Shown here piece by piece: positions 1-7,439 of a DNA stretch of 40,960 nucleotides. Location of the stretch: assembly GCF_000317245.1 (NCBI RefSeq), contig NZ_AJLJ01000047.1, positions 1 through 40,960 on the forward strand, given 5' to 3'. A model generated the notes under the pieces. That model had not been told where the DNA came from and did no database searches. It saw only the letters and a list, made by a program, of their open reading frames with translations. Made by a program: the position numbers and the translations under genes. This DNA comes from Fischerella muscicola SAG 1427-1 = PCC 73103. Its GTDB lineage: Bacteria; Cyanobacteriota; Cyanobacteriia; Cyanobacteriales; Nostocaceae. Position 1 is the first letter of the stretch, and each line of letters begins with the position of its first letter.

Positions 1-111
1 ACCCCGTAGCCTTCGCAAGGGGAGGATGCGCGTTAGCGCGGGTAGGGTCTTTGTATGCGTCTTCATATTTTCATATTAAATCAGTATAAGTCAATAATTA
101 ATATCTTTTAG

Positions 112-132
112 CGCCTATCCTCAAGATAGGCG
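112..132 (-). terminator. Hairpin downstream of ilvE, possible terminator
   Basis: CGCCTATC and GATAGGCG form an 8-bp stem with a 5-base loop, about 55 bases beyond the ilvE stop on the minus strand. No strong T run follows, so it may equally be one of the hairpin repeats scattered through the window. Confidence 0.35.
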
Positions 133-185
133 TAAAAGCAGAAAAATATTGATTGTAAAGCTGATTAGATTGATGATATTCAACC

Positions 186-1100
186 CTACTTCAGAGAAAT
201 TGGATATACCCAATCGCGATAATTAGGATCTCTATTTTCTGTAATTGCTGTTAATTTATCTCTGAGTTTTTCAGCAATTGGTCGATGCTCTGATAAATAA
301 TAATTTTCAATTCTATTGACTGGTACAACTTTAGCTGCTGTACCACATAGAAATACTTCATCAGCAATGAAAAGCTCAGATTTATCTACAGGACGTTCCA
401 CTACTGGAATACCAAAATCTTGGGCTATTTTGATCACACTATCTCGTGTAATTCCCTCTAAAATATCCTGTTCAAAGCCAGGAGTAATGATTTTACCATT
501 TCTGACAATAAAAATATTCATACCAGAGGCTTCACTAACTTTCCCCTGGGAATTCATTAAAATTGCTTCGTCAAAACCAGATTCAATTGCTTCTGTTTTG
601 GCCAGAGAAGAAGTAATGTAAGCTGCACTAATTTTACCTCGTAATGGGAAGCTAATATCTTCTTGTCTACACCATGAACTAATTCGACAACTAACTCCTT
701 CCGGCGATAAATAATCTCCTAATTCTAATCCATAAATAGCGAAGCTCCTATCTATATTATGTAATCTGGGGGCAATTCCTAAATCGGAAGTGAAGACAAA
801 GGGACGAATATAAAAAGAATTAGTTGGTTGATTTTTTTGAACGAATTCGACTATGGCTGTTTTGATTTTTTCGGCTGAGATATCATAGTGCAGGAATTTA
901 GCACTTTGACTTAATCTTTGACAGTGACGATCTAGTCTAAATAACAAAATTTGTGCGGAGTTTTCTGGATCGGGAATACCACGCATTCCACCAAAAGCCA
1001 GAGTTCCATAATGTAAAGCGTGAGTTGCAATAGAAATTGTTGCTTCTTGAAAAGGTACTAATTTATCTTGAAAGTAAGCAAAAGGTAAGAAATTGTACAT
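186..1100 (-). CDS. ilvE: Branched-chain amino acid aminotransferase
   Basis: PLP-dependent fold-type IV aminotransferase that carries out the last step of valine, leucine and isoleucine synthesis in the cytoplasm, exchanging the amino group with glutamate. The segment RGKISAAYITSSLAKTEA holds the probable Schiff-base lysine (about K156), and the cofactor-binding stretch GKVSEASGMNIF follows at about 186-197. The open frame extends up to a TTG at 1124, but the ATG at 1100 has an AGGA about 9 bases upstream and gives 304 residues, the usual length for the family, so I prefer it. It stands alone; the next gene on this strand is over 300 bases upstream and unrelated. Confidence 0.93.
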   Translation of the reverse strand: MYNFLPFAYFQDKLVPFQEATISIATHALHYGTLAFGGMRGIPDPENSAQILLFRLDRHCQRLSQSAKFLHYDISAEKIKTAIVEFVQKNQPTNSFYIRPFVFTSDLGIAPRLHNIDRSFAIYGLELGDYLSPEGVSCRISSWCRQEDISFPLRGKISAAYITSSLAKTEAIESGFDEAILMNSQGKVSEASGMNIFIVRNGKIITPGFEQDILEGITRDSVIKIAQDFGIPVVERPVDKSELFIADEVFLCGTAAKVVPVNRIENYYLSEHRPIAEKLRDKLTAITENRDPNYRDWVYPISLK

Positions 1101-1437
1101 AACGAATTTTCCTGTTATTTTCAACTATGCAATCCCAGTTGATCTGTAAAAAAAACTTAGTCTTAGAGTATACTTGAAAAATAATATTTTATTCAGCCTG
1201 GCGATTAGTAAAGATACTGTTGTCAATTGTCAATTTGTGTGGGGTTGAACCCGTCGGTATAAAACCCTAATTTTGCGCCATTATCCTGCCCTGCAATTAA
1301 TTGCAGCCTAATAGTACGTTAGTACGTTAAAGTAGACTTAAATCAAGATAGATGGAAGCTGATTCTATTCGCCCAATAGTTTCCAACTTTCTCACAAATG
1401 ATTCCTGGCTGCCATATATGTATTTTGTCAAGTAGAC
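1101..1437. other. Intergenic stretch with a 16-bp palindrome
   Basis: No gene is supported here. It holds a perfect palindrome CTGCAATTAATTGCAG at 1291-1306 followed by CCTAATAG, which is the reverse-strand form of the CTATTAG-linked hairpin repeats seen elsewhere in the window. An 11-bp direct repeat AAGTAGACTTA occurs at about 1329 and 1431 and brackets roughly 100 bases. Confidence 0.5.
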
Positions 1438-1827
1438 TTACAATTCTACTTTATAATTTAGTTCCAATTCATCTCCTGTCTTGCCTCTGATGCCCCAATT
1501 ATATTTTGGGGTTTCCGTAATTGTGATTTCTACATCGTTTGCTGTTATTCCAACTTTTTCTAATAAGCTGTCGAACAACATATATATCAGTTTTTTCTTG
1601 GTTGCGGTTGTGCGCCCTTCAAACATACTAATCTCTATGATGATATATCTATCGGAACGTCCTGATGGATAAATAAAGTCTTCTGCTTCGAGAGGAAAAA
1701 AGCGATGAGCGCGTTTATCTTGGGGGTAGGCTAAAGCATTCACTATACAAGAATGAATTGCATCAGATATAGCACTGCGATATTGACGAATAAAGGAAGC
1801 AGTGCCATAAATTTTGATTTGTGCCAT
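1438..1827 (-). CDS. Tautomerase-fold (MIF/4-OT superfamily) small protein
   Basis: A 129-residue protein that fits the tautomerase family in length and pattern: an N-terminal beta strand (QIKIYG), a long helix with Asp/Ser residues, a second strand (YIIIEISMFEGR) and the typical GRTxxxKKxLI helix start at about 71-82. Enzymes of this superfamily use the amino-terminal proline as catalytic base, but the residue after Met here is Ala, so the chemistry is doubtful unless translation starts elsewhere; I see no better start. The substrate is unknown. It lies downstream of a MITE-like element and the McdB-like gene on the same strand, with no clear operon link. Confidence 0.6.
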   Translation of the reverse strand: MAQIKIYGTASFIRQYRSAISDAIHSCIVNALAYPQDKRAHRFFPLEAEDFIYPSGRSDRYIIIEISMFEGRTTATKKKLIYMLFDSLLEKVGITANDVEITITETPKYNWGIRGKTGDELELNYKVEL

Positions 1828-1862
1828 TGAGATTTGTGTTTTTAACTTAATTAACTCTAATC

Positions 1863-1945
1863 AGGAGCATCCCAAATGTGTAAATATTTTTCACGCTGTA
1901 GGCACAACCTTAAGTACAAGGTATTTGCAAAATTGGGATGCTTCT
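1863..1945. mobile_element. MITE-like element, copy 1 (83 bp)
   Basis: Imperfect terminal inverted repeats AGGAGCATCCCAA (1863-1875) and TTGGGATGCTTCT (1933-1945) match at 12 of 13 positions. The interior has no coding capacity. The same ends bound the element at 5280-5455. It sits two bases past the stop codon of the McdB-like gene; TAATCA occurs at both flanks and could be a target duplication. Confidence 0.6.
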
Positions 1946-1947
1946 GT

Positions 1948-2580
1948 TTAATCAAGCAACCACATTTGATTAGAATTATCTGCGGGTTCAGAAGGTACTT
2001 GAGGCGGTAGTTTTTCTGGTGTGGGTGCGCGGTATGATTTTCTATAGGTTAATGCTTTGGGAATTTCTTTTTCCTTTTTAGACTTATTTAAATTATTAAT
2101 ATCTTCTGTAAGCTGAGAATTAGCTTGTGCAAGTTGTACAGCAGCTTGCTTGGCTTCTTCAAGGTCTTTTGTTAGACGTTCTACTAATTTATCTTTTTCT
2201 GATAAGGCTGATTGCAAGTCATTAATTTCTGTTTGCAGATTTTTTTGATTTTGCTGTGTTTCTTCTAAAGAAGTTTGCAACTGTTGGATAGCTGTATTTT
2301 TTTCAGACAAAGCTGATTCTAATTTACTCAGTTGTTGTCGGAATTTTTCTTCGTTTTGGCGTGTCTCTTCCAGAGATGTTTGTAACTGATTGATGGTAAT
2401 TTCTAAATCAGCTTTAGTTGGAGTTGCACGTTTATTTTTAGCAGCAGATTCTTCTGTGGTTGGGTTAGTTTCATCTGGTACTTCCTCAGCAGCAACATCA
2501 ATTACTGGTTCTATTTCTGGTGATGATATTTTATGTGCTTCTTCTTGTAATACGTCGGCAACACGTTTTCTAGTAGCCAT
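1948..2580 (-). CDS. McdB-like coiled-coil partner of ParA-type ATPase
   Basis: A 210-residue, low-complexity protein. It has an acidic, probably disordered N-terminal 60 residues rich in Glu/Pro/Thr, a central Gln-rich heptad region (repeats of LQTSLEETRQN and LQTSLEETQQN) forming a long coiled coil to about residue 170, and a basic Pro-rich tail ending in MWLLD. McdB proteins, which link carboxysomes to the nucleoid-bound ATPase McdA, are described as Gln-rich, coiled-coil and carrying a conserved Trp within the last few residues, which fits. An in-frame ATG at 2598 overlaps the upstream gene; the ATG at 2580 lies 5 bases past that gene's stop with a GGAG upstream and is preferred. The name is inferred from architecture and position, not sequence comparison. 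Confidence 0.55.
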   Translation of the reverse strand: MATRKRVADVLQEEAHKISSPEIEPVIDVAAEEVPDETNPTTEESAAKNKRATPTKADLEITINQLQTSLEETRQNEEKFRQQLSKLESALSEKNTAIQQLQTSLEETQQNQKNLQTEINDLQSALSEKDKLVERLTKDLEEAKQAAVQLAQANSQLTEDINNLNKSKKEKEIPKALTYRKSYRAPTPEKLPPQVPSEPADNSNQMWLLD

Positions 2581-2585
2581 GATTT

Positions 2586-3218
2586 CTATTTTCTCCATTC
2601 ACGTTGTAATTCTTCAGCTACACGGCGGTAGTCTGAATGTGCCTCATTTGCATTTTTGCCTCGCCATTTAGTAATCGCCACACCCTCTAGTGCTGCTCGT
2701 TCGTGAGCTTTGTAAATACGGATAAAAGCATTACAAACTGGAATCCCCAACTGCATAAGTGTATGTTGTGCTTCCAACGCTTCCCCCAAACTACGTGTAT
2801 CTACTTTAGTCAGAAGCACCCGATGAGCAATTCCCACAGGAGTAACTGCTTCTCTAACTGTATCAATTAGAACAGCTAAATCCATTGGTGCTGGCGGTGT
2901 GGGCAAAACTAAATAGTCTGCGATCGCAACTACCGCTTTTAAGCTTGTAGACTGTAACGCTGGAGGTGTATCGACCACCACTAAATCGTATCCTTCTATC
3001 TTACGCAGACGAGCTAAGTTTTGGGGATCTGTCGCCTGAGATAGATCAAATCCCATACCGTTTTGACTACGCCTATACCACCAACTAGCAGATCCTTGAA
3101 CATCTGCATCTACCAGCAGAACTTTTTGTGCTTCTGCAAAAGTTGCAGCTAAATTGACTGAGGTAGTTGTTTTCCCAACTCCTCCTTTACCGTTGAGGAT
3201 AGCAATAATTCTAGGCAC
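2586..3218 (-). CDS. ParA/MinD-type ATPase, probable McdA (carboxysome positioning)
   Basis: A 210-residue ParA-superfamily P-loop ATPase. The deviant Walker A motif KGGVGKTT (about 11-18) keeps the signature lysine, [11 protein letters not shown] is the switch I region, and VVVDTPP (about 80-86) is Walker B. It lacks the N-terminal DNA-binding domain of long plasmid ParA proteins. It forms an operon with the coiled-coil gene 5 bases downstream. Small chromosomal ParA proteins paired with a coiled-coil adaptor position cargo such as carboxysomes on the nucleoid; the partner's C-terminal Trp points to the McdAB class with a classical signature lysine (type 2). A ParF-like segregation ATPase is the main alternative, but no centromere-like repeats were seen next to it. 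Confidence 0.75.
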   Translation of the reverse strand: MPRIIAILNGKGGVGKTTTSVNLAATFAEAQKVLLVDADVQGSASWWYRRSQNGMGFDLSQATDPQNLARLRKIEGYDLVVVDTPPALQSTSLKAVVAIADYLVLPTPPAPMDLAVLIDTVREAVTPVGIAHRVLLTKVDTRSLGEALEAQHTLMQLGIPVCNAFIRIYKAHERAALEGVAITKWRGKNANEAHSDYRRVAEELQREWRK

Positions 3219-3335
3219 AAATAAATTTTACGATGCTCTCTTCACCGAATATACCGCGTTGTGTGACACCAAGATTAACTGAAATCGTCACAATAGATTG
3301 AGAAGTGCTGGATAAAAAAGTAGAAAAAAGTAGCT

Positions 3336-4706
3336 ATGACAGTAACTCAAAATTTCCCCATTAGCCCCAACATACCTCAATTACAGCGACGACTGAAATT
3401 GCTTTTTCAACCAGTTAAATACATTGAAGATTTTGCCAAAGTTTATGGAGACAATTTTACTCTGTGGGGTAAAAACAAAAATAATCCTCCCCTTATCTAC
3501 TTTAGTCAACCCGAAGCACTAGAGCAGATTTTTACCGCCAATCCTAGCCATTTTGAAGTAGGCAGAGGAAATCGAGTGTTAAGATTTATGTTTGGCGATT
3601 ATTCTGTACTTTTACAAGATGGCGATCGCCACCAGCGCCAACGTCAACTCTTAGCGCCTCCTTTTCACGGTGATCGAATGCGTGCTTATGGTGAAACTAT
3701 CCGTGAAATTGCTCAACAGATAAGTAATAAATGGCAAGTTGGTAAACCGTTTAATATCCGCGCTTCCATGCAAGAAATCACCTTGCGTGTGATTTTACGG
3801 GTAGTATTTGGTTTGGAAGAAGGACAGCGTTTAGAAGAACTCCAGCGATTAATTTCTGATTTCTTGGAATTTGTTAGTTCTCCCTTGATGTCAGCTGGCT
3901 TCTTTTTTCCATTTCTGCAAAAAGATTACGGCTCATGGAGTCCTTGGGCAATCATGGAAAGGCGCAAACAACGAATTGATGAACTTATTTATGCTTTAAT
4001 TCGCCAACGTCGGACTGAATCTATTGAAAATCGTCAAGATATCCTAAGTTTACTGATGTCTGCGCGTGATACCGACGGAAAAGCAATGTCAGACGAAGAA
4101 TTACACGATGAATTGATGACGCTGTTAATTGCAGGTCATGAAACCACAGCTTCAGCTTTGACTTGGGCTTTTTACTGGCTTGACTATTTACCAGAAGTAC
4201 AAACAAAATTACTGCAAGAATTAGATAGCCTGGGAGAGAATCCAGAACCAAATGCGATCGCCAAACTACCCTATCTCACAGCAGTCTGTCAAGAAACTTT
4301 ACGAATTTACCCAATTGTCATGACTGCTTTCTTTCGGGTTGTGAAATCTCCCATTGAAATTATCGGTTATAAATTGCCAGTGGGTACGGTCATAGTTCCT
4401 AGTATTTACATGGCACACCATCGCGAACAAGTCTACCCACAGCCGAAGCAATTTAAACCAGAACGCTTTTTAGAAAGACAATTTTCACCTTATGAATTTT
4501 TACCTTTCGGTGGTGGAAATCGTCGCTGCGTAGGTCTGGCGTTTGCAATGTATGAAATGAAATTAGTATTAGCAACTATTGTGTCTCAGTATCAAGTTTC
4601 TTTAGTTAATAAACGTCCAGTGCGTCCAGTACGTCGGGGTCTAACTGTAGCTACACCTGCGGGAATGCGGATGATTGCAACACATAAGTCGCAATACAAG
4701 GCTTAA
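3336..4706 (+). CDS. Cytochrome P450 (CYP110-like)
   Basis: A 456-residue soluble P450 monooxygenase with all class motifs: I-helix oxygen-binding AGHETT at 266-271, K-helix ETLR at 320-323, PERF at 375-378, and the haem loop FGGGNRRCVG with the Cys ligand at 398. Overall pattern and length fit CYP110, a family typical of filamentous cyanobacteria whose members hydroxylate fatty acids, alkanes or terpenes; the substrate cannot be read from sequence. It is transcribed divergently from the McdA-like gene across about 117 bases and stands alone, with no ferredoxin, reductase or terpene synthase next to it. Confidence 0.9.
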   Translation: MTVTQNFPISPNIPQLQRRLKLLFQPVKYIEDFAKVYGDNFTLWGKNKNNPPLIYFSQPEALEQIFTANPSHFEVGRGNRVLRFMFGDYSVLLQDGDRHQRQRQLLAPPFHGDRMRAYGETIREIAQQISNKWQVGKPFNIRASMQEITLRVILRVVFGLEEGQRLEELQRLISDFLEFVSSPLMSAGFFFPFLQKDYGSWSPWAIMERRKQRIDELIYALIRQRRTESIENRQDILSLLMSARDTDGKAMSDEELHDELMTLLIAGHETTASALTWAFYWLDYLPEVQTKLLQELDSLGENPEPNAIAKLPYLTAVCQETLRIYPIVMTAFFRVVKSPIEIIGYKLPVGTVIVPSIYMAHHREQVYPQPKQFKPERFLERQFSPYEFLPFGGGNRRCVGLAFAMYEMKLVLATIVSQYQVSLVNKRPVRPVRRGLTVATPAGMRMIATHKSQYKA

Positions 4707-4761
4707 AGTTCACCGGCTAATAGTTTAAGTCCTCTCAAACGGACGACTTTACCAATCAACA

Positions 4762-4816
4762 GTCGGTTTTAACCGAGTTTTGCTATTAGCCTCAGAATTA
4801 ATTCTGAGGCGGGCTG
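4762..4816. repeat. Paired-hairpin repeat with CTATTAG linker, copy 1
   Basis: A hairpin around CGGTTTTAACCG is followed by GCTATTAGC and a second palindrome CCTCAGAATTAATTCTGAGG. The linker and second palindrome recur at 5187-5218 and, with a different second palindrome, at 5391-5421. Such iterated palindromes are common between Nostocales genes and may act as transcript ends. Confidence 0.6.
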
Positions 4817-4836
4817 GATGAAAATGAAATAGCCCT

Positions 4837-5091
4837 GAGTCGCAAAAGTTAGTTTACGAGTCGCAAAAGTTAGTTGACGAGTTGCAAAAGTTAGTTGACG
4901 AGTCGCAAAAGCTAGTTTGCGAGTCGCAAAAGTTAGTTAACGAGTTGCAAAAGTTAGTTGACGAGTCGCAAAAGTTAGTTTGCGAGTCGCAAAAGTTTCG
5001 TTTACGAGTTGCAAAAGTTAGTTTAAGAGTTGCAAAAGCTTAGTGTGCGAGTTGCAAAAGTTAGTTTAAGAGTTGCAAAAGCTTAGTTTGC
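4837..5091. repeat. Tandem array A: 12 units of 21-22 bp
   Basis: Twelve uninterrupted units (nine of 21 bp, three of 22 bp) share the core GCAAAAGTTAGTT and start with GAGTC or GAGTT. In the plus frame starting at 4837 the first seven units would read as heptads such as ESQKLVD or ELQKLVD, but there is no start codon and a stop lies just upstream, and the 22-bp units break the frame, so it is not treated as coding. There are no spacers of unique sequence, which excludes CRISPR. Confidence 0.85.
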
Positions 5092-5166
5092 ATCAGCTTT
5101 TCATCTCACCAATAAATTTATAGTCTAATAACTAAAGTCAGATAAATTTGACTAGGACAGTGTTTG

Positions 5167-5275
5167 AGTCCGTTAAAACGGACTTATGCTATTAGCCTCA
5201 GAATTAATTCTGAGGCGGGATATGGGGTTGGTGCAAGATATCAGAAAAGTTAGTTTGCGAGTCGCAAAATTTACT
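5167..5275. repeat. Paired-hairpin repeat copy 2 with diverged array units
   Basis: GTCCGTTAAAACGGAC hairpin, the GCTATTAGC linker and the CCTCAGAATTAATTCTGAGG palindrome repeat the arrangement at 4762-4816. They are again followed, after a short unique stretch, by array-like sequence (AAAAGTTAGTTTGCGAGTCG at about 5243), so hairpins and array unit seem to travel together. Confidence 0.55.
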
Positions 5276-5279
5276 TTAC

Positions 5280-5455
5280 GGGGAGCATCCCAAATGTTCA
5301 AAAAACGCCTGCAATTGAAATCGCAGTCTCATAGTGAAAGTCTGCTTAAAGCAGACTACTTGATTTTATAAAGTCGTCTTCAGACGACTTGCGCTATTAG
5401 CAAAGGGTTTAAACCCTTTGCTTTGCGGTATTTTGAAAAAATTGGGATGCTCCCC
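5280..5455. mobile_element. MITE-like element, copy 2 (176 bp), with nested palindromes
   Basis: Perfect 14-bp terminal inverted repeats GGGGAGCATCCCAA (5280-5293) and TTGGGATGCTCCCC (5442-5455) bound the element, with partial extension inward (TTCAAAA and TTTTGAA). The interior holds several further palindromes, including AGTCTGCTTAAAGCAGACT, AAGTCGTCTTCAGACGACTT and CAAAGGGTTTAAACCCTTTG, and a GCTATTAGC linker, so paired-hairpin repeats appear to have inserted inside it. No transposase is encoded. Confidence 0.65.
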
Positions 5456-5598
5456 GCAAGAATGTAACTTAATTTTTAGGAGGAATCAAAATCGGTTGTT
5501 TTGCTGTAAAGAAAATTGTGTTGTATTACCAGTTCAATTCCCAAAGGCAATTTTTGATCTATTCTGGAGGAGAAATAATCCAAAAAGCGCGGTGAATC

Positions 5599-7059
5599 AT
5601 GGTTGTGAAGTTGCAGCGACCAATATTAGTAGGAGGACTAGGACTATCGTTCTCCCTGTGGATTTTACAAAGTTGGCACGATTCGATAGTGCAACTGGGA
5701 GAATATAGTGTCCTCAGTTTGTTATTGGTTGGCGGTGGTTTGTTGTTGTTAAAGCAAAATCGCAGTAAACAGGATTCGCATATACTCGATAGTTTACCTG
5801 TGGATCGAGAAACTGTAGAAAGTGCGATCGCTAAAACTGAAACTGTAATTAATCATCTCGCAGGTGAAGCTGAAAATCATCACGCCTTAGCACAATTGCG
5901 AGAAAGAATTCCTCAACTTTATACCGAGTTAGATAGACAAGAAATTCATCTAGCTGTGACTGGCGGTAAGTCGGTGGGTAAAACCACCTTAATTCAAGTA
6001 TTAACATCTAACTGGCGTCCAGGAATAGGACGTAAAATTTGTCTACAAGAAATAGCGCCTTTATTTATAGAAGTTAGTGAAAATTCAGACGCACCTGCAT
6101 TAGCACAAGCAAAAGCAACTGATTTTATTCTGTTCCTGACAAACGGTGATTTGACAGACACAGAATTCCAAACCATTCAGCAACTACAAGCAGAAAAACA
6201 CCGCCTGATGCTGGTTTTCAATAAACAAGATCAATATTTGGCAGATGAACGCGCTAGTATCTTGCTGGCTTTAAAACAGCGAATGCAGGAGAACATAGTA
6301 GCGATTTCAACTTCTCCCCTTCCTGTGAAAATCCGTAAGCACAATGATGATGGTTCTGTGCAAGAGTGGATGGAACAACCAGCGCCAGACATTGAGCAAC
6401 TTACACAACAACTAGGTGAAACTTTAGCACAGCAAGGACAGCAGCTGGTATGGGCGACTACGATGAGAAAAGCGCTGTTGCTCAAAGCTGAAGCTAAAAA
6501 TTACTTAAATGGGGTAAGATGCGATCGCGCTAACCCAGTGATTGAACAATATCAGTGGATAGCTGCTGCTGCTGCTTTTGCTAACCCTGTTCCCGCTTTG
6601 GATATTTTGGCGACTGCGGCAATTAATGCCCAAATGATCGTAGATTTAGGTAATATTTATCAGCAAAAATTCTCCCTCGAACAGGCGAAAACCGTAGCCG
6701 GGGAAATGGGTAGCTTGATGCTAAAACTCGGTTTAGTTGAACTTTCTAGTAAAGTTATTGGTACCGTTCTCAAGAGTCACGCTGTCACATACGTTGCTGG
6801 TGGTGCAGTTCAAGGCGTGAGTGCAGCTTATCTCACGCGATTGGCTGGACTTAGCTTAGTAGAATATTTCCAACAACAAGAAATAGCAGTAAATTCAGCC
6901 ACTGGATTTAATGTTGAGATACTAGGACAAACTTTGCAAAAGGTATTTCAGCAAAACCAACAGGTGGGATTTTTGCAATGGTTTGTGAAGCAAGGGGTGA
7001 AGCGTTTGTTACCAGAAGTTGCTGAAGAGAAGATATTTACTGCTGAAACAGTTGCTTAG
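5599..7059 (+). CDS. DUF697 GTPase, membrane-associated
   Basis: A 486-residue protein. Two hydrophobic stretches near the N-terminus (about 10-25 and 35-50) may anchor it. A GTPase domain follows, with P-loop VTGGKSVGKTTL at about 118-129 and the guanine-specificity motif NKQD near 205. The C-terminal half contains the Ala-rich DUF697 hydrophobic region (IAAAAAFANPVPALDILATAAINAQMIVDLG, written in part) typical of cyanobacterial HSR1-like GTPases of unknown job. A stop codon lies just upstream in frame, so ATG 5599 is the first possible ATG, though the GGAGGAG at about 5566 is too far away to serve it well. It is a single gene. Confidence 0.8.
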   Translation: MVVKLQRPILVGGLGLSFSLWILQSWHDSIVQLGEYSVLSLLLVGGGLLLLKQNRSKQDSHILDSLPVDRETVESAIAKTETVINHLAGEAENHHALAQLRERIPQLYTELDRQEIHLAVTGGKSVGKTTLIQVLTSNWRPGIGRKICLQEIAPLFIEVSENSDAPALAQAKATDFILFLTNGDLTDTEFQTIQQLQAEKHRLMLVFNKQDQYLADERASILLALKQRMQENIVAISTSPLPVKIRKHNDDGSVQEWMEQPAPDIEQLTQQLGETLAQQGQQLVWATTMRKALLLKAEAKNYLNGVRCDRANPVIEQYQWIAAAAAFANPVPALDILATAAINAQMIVDLGNIYQQKFSLEQAKTVAGEMGSLMLKLGLVELSSKVIGTVLKSHAVTYVAGGAVQGVSAAYLTRLAGLSLVEYFQQQEIAVNSATGFNVEILGQTLQKVFQQNQQVGFLQWFVKQGVKRLLPEVAEEKIFTAETVA

Positions 7060-7097
7060 ATTTGGTAATTGTAAGTTACAAGAAAACCGACAAAATT

Positions 7098-7141
7098 TGC
7101 CTATACAGACTCAACTTTCTGAAAGTCGTGTAGGCATTTTT
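7098..7141 (+). terminator. Rho-independent terminator of the DUF697 GTPase gene
   Basis: TGCCTATACAGACT (7098-7111) pairs with AGTCGTGTAGGCA (7124-7136) with minor mismatches and is followed by TTTTT, 40 bases past the stop codon. Confidence 0.7.
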
Positions 7142-7175
7142 GTATATGTGGTGATTAGTCAAAAAGGGGTTATGA

Positions 7176-7286
7176 CTTATATAGCAATCTTCTCTAATTT
7201 TTGAGAATCGCAAAGCTCAGATCCCCGACTTCTTAGAGAAGTCGGGGATCTTGCCTCTCACGAATGATTTAGGAACGCTATATAAG
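7176..7286. mobile_element. 111-bp inverted-repeat element with nested hairpin, copy 1
   Basis: Perfect 10-bp ends CTTATATAGC and GCTATATAAG enclose a central palindrome AGATCCCCGACTTCT / AGAAGTCGGGGATCT (7219-7251) and the flanking segment CCTCTCACGAATGATTTAGG. The same parts occur in opposite orientation at 35968-36072, and a worn copy is at about 30462-30567. Confidence 0.6.
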
Positions 7287-7439
7287 CAAAATGATTAGTT
7301 CTCTTAGAAAGTCTTCATACCCAAGGATATCTGAAGAACGAGTTTTTAAATTGTCTGATTTATATTTTTGAGGCATGTAGTAGCAAAAAATAGCGATAAT
7401 ATTACCTAGTTTAGAATAAATTGAAATGTCGATTACCAA

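Larger units (their letters stand above)
4707..5598. other. Repeat-rich intergenic region
   Basis: About 890 bases with no credible gene. In order it holds a paired-hairpin repeat, a 12-unit tandem array of 21-22 bp, a second paired-hairpin repeat with one or two further array units, and a MITE-like element carrying several palindromes. The short open frames crossing it do not resemble proteins and run through repeats. Confidence 0.7.

Noticed and set aside
1948..3218. Plasmid partition locus
   Set aside because: The ATPase is small and paired, but no replication gene or iteron-like centromere repeats are nearby and all surroundings are chromosomal housekeeping genes.
4837..4995. Coiled-coil peptide from array A (ESQKLVD heptads)
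   Set aside because: No start codon, a stop directly upstream, and 22-bp units shift the frame.
4837..5091. CRISPR array
   Set aside because: Units are directly adjacent with no unique spacers, and no cas gene is in the window.
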